DNA from: DASSKK01 sp035690495
GTDB lineage: Bacteria; Actinomycetota; Actinomycetes; Propionibacteriales; Nocardioidaceae
Direction of reading: 5' to 3'
Assembly (NCBI GenBank): GCA_035690495.1
Contig: DASSKK010000104.1
Coordinates: 1-53,482 of the forward strand
DNA: 53,482 nt
Both the position numbers and the translations under genes were made by a program. Positions 9,539-17,399 of this stretch are shown here, piece by piece (the stretch's first letter is position 1; every line of letters starts with the position of its first letter). The notes beneath the pieces are model-generated. The model had not been told where the DNA came from. It did not search any database and saw only the letters and a list, made by a program, of their open reading frames with translations.

Positions 9539-10206
9539 ACGACCTCGACATCGACCCCGCGGACCTGGAGCGACTGCTGCACGAGCGTGTCGGCGACCTC
9601 CACCCCGATCTCGGCGCCCGTGCGGCTCGGGCGATCCGGGTCGGCACCAGGATCCGGCGTCGGCGACGCGTCGGCGCCGGTCTTGGTGCCGTGGCAGGAG
9701 TGGCCGCAGTCGGCGCGGCGGGGTACCAGCTCGTTCCGGGAGCCGGGCCCGACCATGCCGAAGCGGGGTTCGCCGGCGGGCCGACTGCCAGCCCGTCGGC
9801 GCTGGTCACCGCACACGCGACCGGCTGCGGCACGGGCGGTTCCCCCACCCTGGGTGACCAGCAGGACACGTCGAGCCTGCAGGCGATGTGCGCGAGCGAG
9901 GCGAGCCAGCCGTCGCCGCACTCGAGCCCGACCCCGGAGAAGCTGCCGGTGACGCTGGACGCGCCGGGCTGGCGCTGCGACCAACCGGCCGACGAGAAGT
10001 TCATCTGCACCAGCGGCGGGGCCTCGGCCCAGGTGACGATGCGGCCGGCGAACGAGTACCAGGCCTATACGACCGATCCCGACAAGGTCACGCCCGGCCA
10101 GTACGTCAGCGCCGTGCATGGCGATGTGTTCGCTGTCATCGTGCCCGGGCCCAACACCGCCGCGACGACGGTGCAGCAGCTTGGTCGGTACTTGGTCTGG
10201 AACTGA
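9535..10206 (+). CDS. Single-pass membrane protein coupled to the ECF sigma factor
   Basis: This 223-residue protein has a cytoplasmic N-terminus of about 45 residues containing LERLLHERVGDLHPDLG and an arginine cluster. One transmembrane helix follows (about residues 47-66, rich in Gly/Ala/Val). The outer domain contains four cysteines and a Ser/Pro-rich linker. The start overlaps the sigma gene's stop (ATGA). The topology fits an anti-sigma factor or a sensor for it, but I see no zinc-type anti-sigma HxxxCxxC motif. The function is therefore inferred from position alone. Four extracellular cysteines could form disulfides and make it redox-responsive. Confidence 0.6.
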   Translation: MNDLDIDPADLERLLHERVGDLHPDLGARAARAIRVGTRIRRRRRVGAGLGAVAGVAAVGAAGYQLVPGAGPDHAEAGFAGGPTASPSALVTAHATGCGTGGSPTLGDQQDTSSLQAMCASEASQPSPHSSPTPEKLPVTLDAPGWRCDQPADEKFICTSGGASAQVTMRPANEYQAYTTDPDKVTPGQYVSAVHGDVFAVIVPGPNTAATTVQQLGRYLVWN

Positions 10207-10218
10207 ACAGTTGGGCGT

Positions 10219-10356
10219 GAGGTTTCGAGGTTTCGAGGTTTCGAGGTTTCGAGGTTTCGAGGTTTCGAGACGCTCCTCCGCTGCGCTCCTCCGCTCCTCA
10301 ACCTCCGACGTCGTCCGCTGCGCTCCTCCGCTCCTCAACCTCCGGTTTCGAGACGC
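10219..10356. repeat. Tandem 8-bp repeat followed by duplicated 28-bp element
   Basis: Six perfect head-to-tail copies of GAGGTTTC fill 10219-10266. They run into GAGACGC and then a 28-bp direct repeat (10280-10307 and 10317-10344) ending in CTCAACCTCCG. The block closes with another GGTTTCGAGACGC. The GGTTTCGAGAC...CTCAACC frame is shared with the elements at 22591 and 51006, so this is a rearranged copy of a dispersed intergenic repeat. Confidence 0.85.
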
Positions 10357-10396
10357 TGATCTTGACTGACTCCAGATCTTGCGCGAGGGTCGGGGT

Positions 10397-10843
10397 ATGC
10401 CCGATGCGACCGAGTACGAGCGCATGTTGCGCGGTGCCGCGCTGCGGGTGACCCGTCCCCGGCTGGCCGTGCTGTCGGCGGTGCACGCCGACCCGCACGC
10501 CGACACCGACTCCATCATCGGTGCAGTGCGCCGCAGTCTCGGCGAGGTCTCCCACCAGGCGGTGTACGACGTACTCCGCGTGCTCACCACCGCCGGCCTG
10601 GTACGCCGTATCCAGCCGTCCGGGTCGGTGGCGCGCTACGAGGCCCGCGTCGGGGACAACCACCACCACGTCGTGTGTCGCTCCTGCGGGGCGATCGCCG
10701 ACGTGGACTGCGCCGTCGGGGACACGCCCTGCCTGGAGGCCTCCGACGACCACGGCTTCGCGATCGACGAGGCCGAAGTGACCTACTGGGCCCGGTGCCC
10801 CGACTGCCTCGCGAGCAGCGCTCGCGCGGCGACGACGAGCTGA
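10397..10843 (+). CDS. furA: Fur-family peroxide regulator FurA
   Basis: The 148-residue protein is a Fur-family repressor. It has an N-terminal winged helix (recognition segment SHQAVYDVLRVLTTAGLVRRI) and a dimerisation domain with the metal-binding GDNHHHVVCRSCG motif, plus a second CPDC pair at the C-terminus that forms the structural zinc site. Its position 48 bases upstream of katG is the classic actinobacterial furA-katG arrangement, where FurA represses both genes until peroxide oxidises it. The ATG at 10397 follows a GAGGG-like ribosome site. A GATCTTG direct repeat (10358-10364 and 10375-10381) lies just upstream and may belong to the operator. Confidence 0.92.
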   Translation: MPDATEYERMLRGAALRVTRPRLAVLSAVHADPHADTDSIIGAVRRSLGEVSHQAVYDVLRVLTTAGLVRRIQPSGSVARYEARVGDNHHHVVCRSCGAIADVDCAVGDTPCLEASDDHGFAIDEAEVTYWARCPDCLASSARAATTS

Positions 10844-10891
10844 CCTGCGAACCCAGCTGACCACCGAAACAGCGAGATAGGAGCTACTGAG

Positions 10892-13081
10892 ATGTCCGAG
10901 CACGGCAGCGAGAGCGAAAACCCTGTCATTGAGTCCCCGACCCCCAAGACGCATCACCCACGGAGCAACCGGGACTGGTGGCCCGACATGCTCAACCTGC
11001 AGGTCCTCCACCCGAACTCGCCCCAGTCGAGCCCGATGGGTGAGGACTTCGACTACGCCGAGGAGGTGAACACCCTCGACTTCGAGGCGCTGCGGCGCGA
11101 TGTCATCGCGCTGCTGACCGACTCCCAGGACTGGTGGCCGGCGGACTTCGGCAACTACGGGCCGCTGTTCGTCCGGATGAGCTGGCACTCCGCGGGCACC
11201 TACCGCACCGCGGATGGTCGCGGCGGCGGCGGCCAGGGCGCCCAGCGTTTCGCCCCGCTGAACAGCTGGCCGGACAACGCGCGACTCGACAAGGCGCGCC
11301 GGCTGCTGTGGCCGGTCAAGCAGAAGTACGGCCGGAAGATCTCCTGGGCCGATCTGATCGTGTTCACCGGCAACGTGGCGATGGAGGCGATGGGCTTCAA
11401 GACGTTCGGCTTCGGCTTCGGCCGCGAGGACATCTACGAGCCCGAGGAGATCTTCTGGGGGTCCGAGGACACCTGGCTCGGCGACGAGCGCTACAGCGGC
11501 AGCCGGGAGCTCACCGGTCCGTTCGGCGCCACCCAGATGGGGCTGATCTACGTCAACCCCGAGGGACCCAACGGAGAGCCGGACCCGCTGGCCGCCGCCG
11601 TGGACACCCGCGAGACGTTCCGCCGGATGGCGATGAACGACGAGGAGACCTTCGCGCTGATCGCCGGCGGCCACACCTTCGGCAAGACGCACGGTGCCGC
11701 CCCCGCAGACTCCGTCGGTCCCGAGCCGGAGGCCGCGCCGCTGGAGGACATGGGGCTCGGCTGGAGGAGCAGTCACGGCACCGGCCTGGGAGACGACGTG
11801 ACCACCAGCGGGCTGGAGGTCACGTGGACACCGACCCCGACCCAGTGGGACAACACCTTCCTGGAGACCCTGTACGGCTACGAGTGGGAGCTGACCAAGA
11901 GCCCCGCCGGCGCCTGGCAGTACCAGGCCAAGGACGCCGAGCCCGTCATCCCCGACCCGTTCGGGGAGGGCAAGCGGCTGCCGACGATGCTGACGACGGA
12001 CATCGGGCTGCGGGAGGACCCGATCTACGGCCCGATCGGCAGGCGCTTCCTCGAGCACCCCGACGAGCTCGCCGACGCTTTCGCCCGGGCGTGGTACAAG
12101 CTGATCCACCGCGACATGGGGCCGGTCACCCGGCTCCTCGGCCCGTGGGTCGCCCCGCCGCAGATCTGGCAGGACCCGGTCCCCGAGGTGGACCACGAGC
12201 TGGTCACCGAGCAGGACATCGCCTCGCTCAAGCAGAAGCTGCTCGACTCCGGCCTGTCCATCGCACAGCTGGTCTCCACCGCCTGGCAGTCGGCTGCCAC
12301 CTTCCGGCGTACCGACAAGCGCGGCGGCGCGAACGGCGCCCGTATCCGGCTCGAGCCGCAGCGCAGCTGGGAGTCCAACGACCCGGCCGAGCTGGCGGCC
12401 GTGCTGTCGACGCTGGAGAAGGTGCAGCAGGACTTCAACGCCGCCCAGTCCGGCGGCAAGAAGATCTCGATGGCGGACCTGATCGTGCTGGGCGGGTGCG
12501 CCGCCGTCGAGAAGGCGGCGAAGGTCGCCGGGTACGACGTGACGGTGCCGTTCGCGCCGGGGCGCACCGACGCGTCGCAGGAGGAGACCGACGTCGAGTC
12601 GTTCTCCGTGCTGGAGCCGCGGGCCGACGGATTCCGCAACTACCTGCACGCCGGGGAGAAGCAGGCGCCGGAGACGCTGCTGGTCGACCGCGCGAACCTG
12701 CTCAAGCTGACCGTCCCGGAGATGACGGTCCTGGTCGGCGGGATGCGCGTGCTCAACGCCAACGCCGGGAGAGCCCCGCACGGCGTGTTCACCGACCGGC
12801 CGGAGACGCTCACCAACGACTTCTTCGTGAACCTCGTGGACATGGGCAACGAATGGAGAGCCTCCTCAGGGACGGCCGAGAACGTGTACGAGGGGCGCGA
12901 CCGCGCGAGCGGTGAGGTCAAGTGGACCGCCACCGCGGCCGACCTCGTGTTCGGTTCGAACGCCCAGCTGCGGGCGGTCGCGGAGGTCTACGCGGCCGAC
13001 GACGCCGGCGAGAAGCTGGTCCGCGACTTCGTGCGCGCTTGGGACAAGGTGATGAACCTGGACCGGTTCGACCTGGCCTGA
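10892..13081 (+). CDS. katG: Catalase-peroxidase KatG
   Basis: This 729-residue haem enzyme has the usual duplicated class I peroxidase layout and removes hydrogen peroxide by catalase and peroxidase reactions. The distal site VRMSWHSAGTYR supplies Arg, Trp and His. The proximal haem histidine is in AGGHTFGKTHGA. The Trp-Tyr-Met crosslink partners are present in the DWWPADFG, MGLIYVNPEG and RRMAMNDEE segments. A strong ribosome site (AGGAG) precedes the ATG. Length matches functional KatG (720-740). It follows furA and is presumably derepressed under peroxide stress. In other actinobacteria KatG also activates isoniazid, but nothing here bears on that. Confidence 0.97.
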   Translation: MSEHGSESENPVIESPTPKTHHPRSNRDWWPDMLNLQVLHPNSPQSSPMGEDFDYAEEVNTLDFEALRRDVIALLTDSQDWWPADFGNYGPLFVRMSWHSAGTYRTADGRGGGGQGAQRFAPLNSWPDNARLDKARRLLWPVKQKYGRKISWADLIVFTGNVAMEAMGFKTFGFGFGREDIYEPEEIFWGSEDTWLGDERYSGSRELTGPFGATQMGLIYVNPEGPNGEPDPLAAAVDTRETFRRMAMNDEETFALIAGGHTFGKTHGAAPADSVGPEPEAAPLEDMGLGWRSSHGTGLGDDVTTSGLEVTWTPTPTQWDNTFLETLYGYEWELTKSPAGAWQYQAKDAEPVIPDPFGEGKRLPTMLTTDIGLREDPIYGPIGRRFLEHPDELADAFARAWYKLIHRDMGPVTRLLGPWVAPPQIWQDPVPEVDHELVTEQDIASLKQKLLDSGLSIAQLVSTAWQSAATFRRTDKRGGANGARIRLEPQRSWESNDPAELAAVLSTLEKVQQDFNAAQSGGKKISMADLIVLGGCAAVEKAAKVAGYDVTVPFAPGRTDASQEETDVESFSVLEPRADGFRNYLHAGEKQAPETLLVDRANLLKLTVPEMTVLVGGMRVLNANAGRAPHGVFTDRPETLTNDFFVNLVDMGNEWRASSGTAENVYEGRDRASGEVKWTATAADLVFGSNAQLRAVAEVYAADDAGEKLVRDFVRAWDKVMNLDRFDLA

Positions 13082-13114
13082 CAGCGGGGGGCCAAGCGCT
13101 CGCCGAGATCGGCG

Positions 13115-15571
13115 TCACGGACGCACCTTCGCGCCGTCGGGGTCGAACGGTGGCCGGAAGCCGACGCTGATCGGGTGTCTCCGCCCGGCGACGTCGACCT
13201 CGTAGTCCCCGGACCGGACCCAGTCGCGGGAGGTGGCCTCCGAGTCCGGGTCGCCGACGTAGGCGAGGCCGACGCACGAGCCGAGCGTGGCGCCCCAGGC
13301 CGAGCTGGTGACCTGTCCGACCGGACGACCGTCCCGCAGCACCAGCTCCCCGCCCCACAGCATCGGCTCCGGATCCTGCACGACGAAGGACATCAGCCGC
13401 CGTGCGACGCCGGTGTCGCGCGCCTTCTCGACGGACTCGCGCCCGAGGAACCCGATGTCGGTCTTCAGCTTGCAGGCGAACGTCAGGCCCGCCTCCACGG
13501 GCCCGTAGTCCGGCGTCAGCTCGCGACCGAAGGCGCGGTAGCCCTTCTCGAGTCGCATCGACTCGATGGCGTAGTAGCCGGCGTCGGCGATGCCCAGGTC
13601 GGCTCCCGCGCGCTTGAGGTCCTCGTAGACCCCGACCGCGAACTCGGTCGGGACGTAGAGCTCCCAACCGAGCTCACCCACGTAGGTGAGGCGGGTCGCG
13701 CGCACCGTCGCGTACCCGATGCGGACCTCCTGGCTGGTGGAGAAGGGGAAGTCCTCGTCCGAGAACGAGCTGTCCGACAGCCGTTCGAGCAGCTCACGCG
13801 AGCGGGGACCCATCACGCCGAGGACGGCGTACGACGAGGTGACGTCCACGACCGTCGTCTCGAAGCCGGCCGGGACGTTGCGCCGGATCCAGTCCTGGTC
13901 GCGCTCGGTCGTGGCCGAGCTGCTCACCAGCAGGTACGCCTCCGGGCCGACCCGTGTCACCGTCAGGTCGGTCTCGTAGGTGCCCCGGCGGTTCAGTAGG
14001 CCGGTGTAGACGGACCTGCCGACCGGCACCGCCACGTCGTTGCTGCAAGTCCACTGCAACGACGCTTCCGCGTCGGGCCCGAGGACGAGGTACTTCGAGA
14101 ACGACGTCTGGTCGAAGACGGCCACGTGCTCCCGGGCGGCGTGCTGTTCGCCGGCCGACCACGGCAGCCAGTTCTGCTTCCCCCACGAGTAGCGGATCGC
14201 CGGATCCTGGCCTCGGGGCGCGAAGTAGTTCGCGCGCTCCCAGCCCATCTTGCTGCCGAAGCACGCGTTCGCCTCACTCAGGTGGGCGTGCAGGGGGGAA
14301 CGGCGGAACGGGCGCGCGGTCTCCAGCTCGCGGTTCGGCCACGGGATCGCGTAGTGCAGGCCGAGGATCTCACCCACCCGGTCGCGCAGCCAGCGGTTGT
14401 TGCCGTGGAAGCCGGCGAACCGTCGCAGGTCGACGCCGACGAGGTCCATGGTGGGCACTCCTTCATGGATCCACTCGGCCAGGGCCCTGCCGGCGCCACC
14501 GGCGGAGGCGATCCCGACCGAGTTGAAGCCGGCGCCGACGAAGAACCCGCGCACGGTCGGGGCCTCGCCGAGGATGAACTGGTTGTCGGGGGTGAAGCTC
14601 TCCGGGCCGTTGTAGAACTTGCGGATCCCGGTCTCGTGCAGCGCCGGTATCCGTTCCAGCGCGCTGTTCATCAGGATCGAGAAGTGGTCCCAGTCCTCGT
14701 CGAGGAGTGCGAACTCGAACGGGTAGGGGATCTGGTCGGGAGCGACCCACGGCTTGGCCTCCGGCTCGAAACCACCGACGACGAGCCCGCCGACCTCCTC
14801 CTTGAAGTAGGTGTAACCGTCCGGGTCGCGCAGGATGGGCAGGTCCGGATGGATGCCCTCCATGCGGTCGGTGACGACGTAGAAGTGCTCGGCGGAGTGC
14901 AAGGGGACTGTGACGCCCACCGTGGCGGCAACCTGCTTGGCCCACTGCCCGGCGCAGTTGACCACGACCTCGGCCTCCACCTCGCCCCGGTCGGTGCGAA
15001 CCCCGGTGACGGCGCCGCCGGCGGTGAGCACGTCGAGCACCCGGACACGCTCGACGACAGTCGCGCCTCGCATCCGGGCTCCCTTGGTGAGCGCCATGGT
15101 GAGGTCGGTGGGGTTCGCCTTGCCGTCACCAGGCAGCCAGATGGCGCCGAGCAGGTCGTCGGTGCGCATGACCGGGAAGCGCTCGGCGGCTGCGTCGGGG
15201 GTGAGCAATTCGCAGTGAAGCCCGTACGCCGCGGCGTTCGCCGCCGTTCGCCGGAGCTGGACCATCCGGTCCTCGGTCCGTGCGACGATCACGCCACCGC
15301 ATTGCTTGAACCCGGCGGACAGTCCGGTCTCACCCTCGAGCCGGGAGTACAGGTCCGTCGAGTACTGGACCAGGCGGGTTCCGCTCTCAGAGGCGCGCAG
15401 CTGGCCGACCAGCCCGGCGGCGTGCCACGTGGTGCCCCCCGACAGCGAGCCCTGCTCGAGCAGGAGTACGTCGTGCCAGCCCAGCTGGGTCAGATGGTAG
15501 GCGACGCTGGCCCCGACCACCCCGCCGCCGATGATCACGGCGCGGGCCCGCCCGGGGAGATCAGTCGACAC
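13115..15571 (-). CDS. Dimethylglycine oxidase/sarcosine dehydrogenase-like flavoprotein
   Basis: The 818-residue protein has an N-terminal FAD-dependent DAO domain (dinucleotide fold VIIGGGVVGASVAYHL) and a C-terminal glycine-cleavage T-type, folate-binding half beginning near residue 430. His50 in GGTTWHAAGLV sits where dimethylglycine dehydrogenases attach FAD covalently. The whole layout and length match dimethylglycine oxidase of Arthrobacter (about 830 residues), which demethylates an N-methyl amino acid and passes the one-carbon unit to tetrahydrofolate. The gene is last in a leftward series and its start overlaps the kinase gene by 11 bases. The true substrate could be another secondary or tertiary amine. 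Confidence 0.82.
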   Translation of the reverse strand: MSTDLPGRARAVIIGGGVVGASVAYHLTQLGWHDVLLLEQGSLSGGTTWHAAGLVGQLRASESGTRLVQYSTDLYSRLEGETGLSAGFKQCGGVIVARTEDRMVQLRRTAANAAAYGLHCELLTPDAAAERFPVMRTDDLLGAIWLPGDGKANPTDLTMALTKGARMRGATVVERVRVLDVLTAGGAVTGVRTDRGEVEAEVVVNCAGQWAKQVAATVGVTVPLHSAEHFYVVTDRMEGIHPDLPILRDPDGYTYFKEEVGGLVVGGFEPEAKPWVAPDQIPYPFEFALLDEDWDHFSILMNSALERIPALHETGIRKFYNGPESFTPDNQFILGEAPTVRGFFVGAGFNSVGIASAGGAGRALAEWIHEGVPTMDLVGVDLRRFAGFHGNNRWLRDRVGEILGLHYAIPWPNRELETARPFRRSPLHAHLSEANACFGSKMGWERANYFAPRGQDPAIRYSWGKQNWLPWSAGEQHAAREHVAVFDQTSFSKYLVLGPDAEASLQWTCSNDVAVPVGRSVYTGLLNRRGTYETDLTVTRVGPEAYLLVSSSATTERDQDWIRRNVPAGFETTVVDVTSSYAVLGVMGPRSRELLERLSDSSFSDEDFPFSTSQEVRIGYATVRATRLTYVGELGWELYVPTEFAVGVYEDLKRAGADLGIADAGYYAIESMRLEKGYRAFGRELTPDYGPVEAGLTFACKLKTDIGFLGRESVEKARDTGVARRLMSFVVQDPEPMLWGGELVLRDGRPVGQVTSSAWGATLGSCVGLAYVGDPDSEATSRDWVRSGDYEVDVAGRRHPISVGFRPPFDPDGAKVRP

Positions 15572-16484
15572 GCTGCACCTCCTCGATCAGCCGGGGGAAG
15601 TAGGCGCTGGTGAAGCCGGCAGCGGCCTTCTCGAACCGTTCACGTCCCCACGACTCGAAGTCGAAGTCGAGCGGACTCGAGGCGGCCTGGATGGCTCCCC
15701 ACAGGGACCAGCCGTACTGCGACGCCAGGGCCTGCAAGCGGGTTCTCGCGATCTTGTTGCGAAGCCGCCTGCCGTAGTAGCTGGTGACGAGCTCCTCGAG
15801 CTGATCCGAGTCGAAGTCGCACTCGGTGGTGATGTTGCCGAGCTCGAAGCAGGCGTCGTTGTTGCCGGAGTACTCGTAGTCGATCAGCCACAGCTTCGTG
15901 CCGTCGTCGACGAAGTTTCCCGAGAGCAGGTCGTTGTTGCAGGGGACGGTCCCTTCGTCGCGCACCACCAGAGCGGACCGCACTGCGTCGAACTGCTCAG
16001 CGAATTCCTCGTAGCCGTCGAACAGGGCGAACCCTCGCTCGTGGACGGTTCTCAGGTAGCCACGCTGCCTGGCGAACATGTCGAAGTCGTTGACGAACCG
16101 TGGGCCCGCGTGCAGCGCACGGCAGGCGCGGGCGACACGTTGTATGGTCCCGGCCGAGCCGAAGCTGGCGTTGTCGTAGGTGACGCCGTCGATGAACGAG
16201 ATGACCAGCAGGCCCAGGTCCGGCCGGTAGTCGAGGACGTGGGCGCCGACACCGGCCTCCTGCGCGGCACGCGAGTTCAGGTGCTCCGCGTCGCGGTCGA
16301 TGCCGAGCAGGGCTGCGTCACCGCGGAACAGCCGCACCACGAAATCGCCGTCGGGTGTGGTGACCCTCAGGTTCCGGTTCGTGAGGCCGCCGGAGAGCTC
16401 CTCCACGCTGCGCGGACGGCCGGAGACGGAAGTGACCTGGTCGAGCAGCTCGTCGAGGCGCTCGTCCGGGAGGGTCTGGTCCAC
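15561..16484 (-). CDS. Choline/ethanolamine kinase-like (APH-fold) protein
   Basis: The 307-residue product has the aminoglycoside-phosphotransferase/choline kinase fold. The ATP-site segment FVVRLFRGD is near residue 47, the catalytic loop CNNDLLSGN near residue 191, and the metal-binding LIDYEYSGNNDACFELG just after it. Related bacterial proteins usually read HND in the catalytic loop. Here the histidine is asparagine while the catalytic aspartate is kept, so activity is plausible but not certain. It sits between a HutC-type regulator and the dimethylglycine-oxidase-like gene, which suggests an amino-alcohol or quaternary amine substrate. A GTCTAGAC operator lies about 45 bases upstream of the start. 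Confidence 0.75.
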   Translation of the reverse strand: MDQTLPDERLDELLDQVTSVSGRPRSVEELSGGLTNRNLRVTTPDGDFVVRLFRGDAALLGIDRDAEHLNSRAAQEAGVGAHVLDYRPDLGLLVISFIDGVTYDNASFGSAGTIQRVARACRALHAGPRFVNDFDMFARQRGYLRTVHERGFALFDGYEEFAEQFDAVRSALVVRDEGTVPCNNDLLSGNFVDDGTKLWLIDYEYSGNNDACFELGNITTECDFDSDQLEELVTSYYGRRLRNKIARTRLQALASQYGWSLWGAIQAASSPLDFDFESWGRERFEKAAAGFTSAYFPRLIEEVQRVD

Positions 16485-16526
16485 TGTTCACCTCCGTGAC
16501 GGTCACCCTATGTCCATGCTGCTTCT

Positions 16527-16540
16527 AAGGTCTAGACGCT
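16527..16540. promoter_or_regulatory. GTCTAGAC operator, copy 1
   Basis: AAGGTCTAGACGCT is the exact reverse complement of the 14-mer at 19007-19020. The perfect 8-bp core GTCTAGAC resembles the short palindromes bound by HutC-type GntR proteins. It overlaps the stop codon of the GntR gene and precedes the kinase gene, so the kinase and flavoprotein genes may have their own regulated promoter. Confidence 0.65.
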
Positions 16541-17329
16541 TTTTCTGGTAAGGGTCCCGATCCCGGTCTGCAACCCGATCCTGGTGCGGTCGGCCCGGTA
16601 GCGGTCGTAGGCGTGCTCGATCGGTCGTCCCGACTCGGTGTACGCGGTTCGGGTGACCAGCATCAACGCGGACCCCGGCTCGGTCTCCAACAGATCGGCC
16701 TGCCGTTCGTCGGCAACGACCGGCTCCAGCCACTCCTGCGCGGACACCGGGACCAGGTCGTAGGCGCGACGCATCAGGGCGTACAAGGACCCGCCGAGGC
16801 GGTGCTCGGTCAAACCGGGGAAGTCCCGCTCGGCCAGGTAGGTCTCCTCGATAGCCAGCGGTTCCCGGTTCGCCGACCGGACCCGGACGACCTGGTAGAC
16901 CGCACCGCCCCTGTCGAGATCGAGGGCCGCAGCAACCACGGGATCGGCCCGCACGAGGTCCGCAGCGACGACCCGCGCGCCGGCCCGGACGTTGGCTCGC
17001 CGCATCTGCTCGGTGAAGCCGGGCAGCCCGGTCAGGTCGCACTCGATGCGGGGCCGGGACACGAACGTGCCGCCCGAGCGCCCTCGCTTGCGTACGACGA
17101 GCCCGCGGCTCTCGAGCGCGCCGAGTGCCTGCCGCAGCGTCATCCGGCTGACGCCTAGCGCAGCCGCGAGGTCGCCCTCGGTGGGGAGCCGGTCGCCGGG
17201 AACCAGCGACGCGTGACCGATCAGGCCGGCCAGCCACCGCGTGATCCGTGCGTGCGAAGGCTCGTCGCCTTCCCCGCACAGGTCGGGCATCGAGGCGAAC
17301 GGCTCGTCCTGGACATCGAGTGCCCTCAT
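16532..17329 (-). CDS. GntR regulator of the HutC type (UTRA domain)
   Basis: The 265-residue protein has a GntR winged helix (DLAAALGVSRMTLRQALGAL, about residues 51-70, followed by the wing GRSGGTFVSRP). It is joined to a UTRA ligand-binding domain, recognisable by AIEETYLAERDFPGL and the C-terminal AYDRYRADRTRI signature. It lies in the middle of the leftward amine genes and is the best candidate to bind the two GTCTAGAC sites. One of these overlaps its own stop codon, and the other lies in front of the permease. An internal ATG at residue 14 is an alternative start. The effector is probably the amine or a phosphorylated derivative, by analogy with the family. Confidence 0.85.
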   Translation of the reverse strand: MRALDVQDEPFASMPDLCGEGDEPSHARITRWLAGLIGHASLVPGDRLPTEGDLAAALGVSRMTLRQALGALESRGLVVRKRGRSGGTFVSRPRIECDLTGLPGFTEQMRRANVRAGARVVAADLVRADPVVAAALDLDRGGAVYQVVRVRSANREPLAIEETYLAERDFPGLTEHRLGGSLYALMRRAYDLVPVSAQEWLEPVVADERQADLLETEPGSALMLVTRTAYTESGRPIEHAYDRYRADRTRIGLQTGIGTLTRKSV

Positions 17330-17399
17330 CGGGCCGACTCTATCCGGGCAGGGCCGTGCATCCGGATCGCCGGCCGCCCAGGCGCGTAACGGGGCGGCC

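Noticed and set aside
10219..10356. Possible CRISPR array at the tandem repeats
   Set aside because: Units of 8 bp without spacers and no cas genes; it is a simple tandem repeat.
10391..10399. GGGTAT overlapping the furA start as a stress-type promoter
   Set aside because: The motif overlaps the ATG itself, so transcription would begin inside the gene.
10298..12781. An 827-codon open frame antisense to katG
   Set aside because: katG on the other strand is certain, and the antisense product has no recognisable motif.
12918..13667. A 249-codon minus-strand frame overlapping the ends of katG and the flavoprotein gene
   Set aside because: Arg-rich shadow of the flavoprotein gene in another frame; no start signal and no domain.
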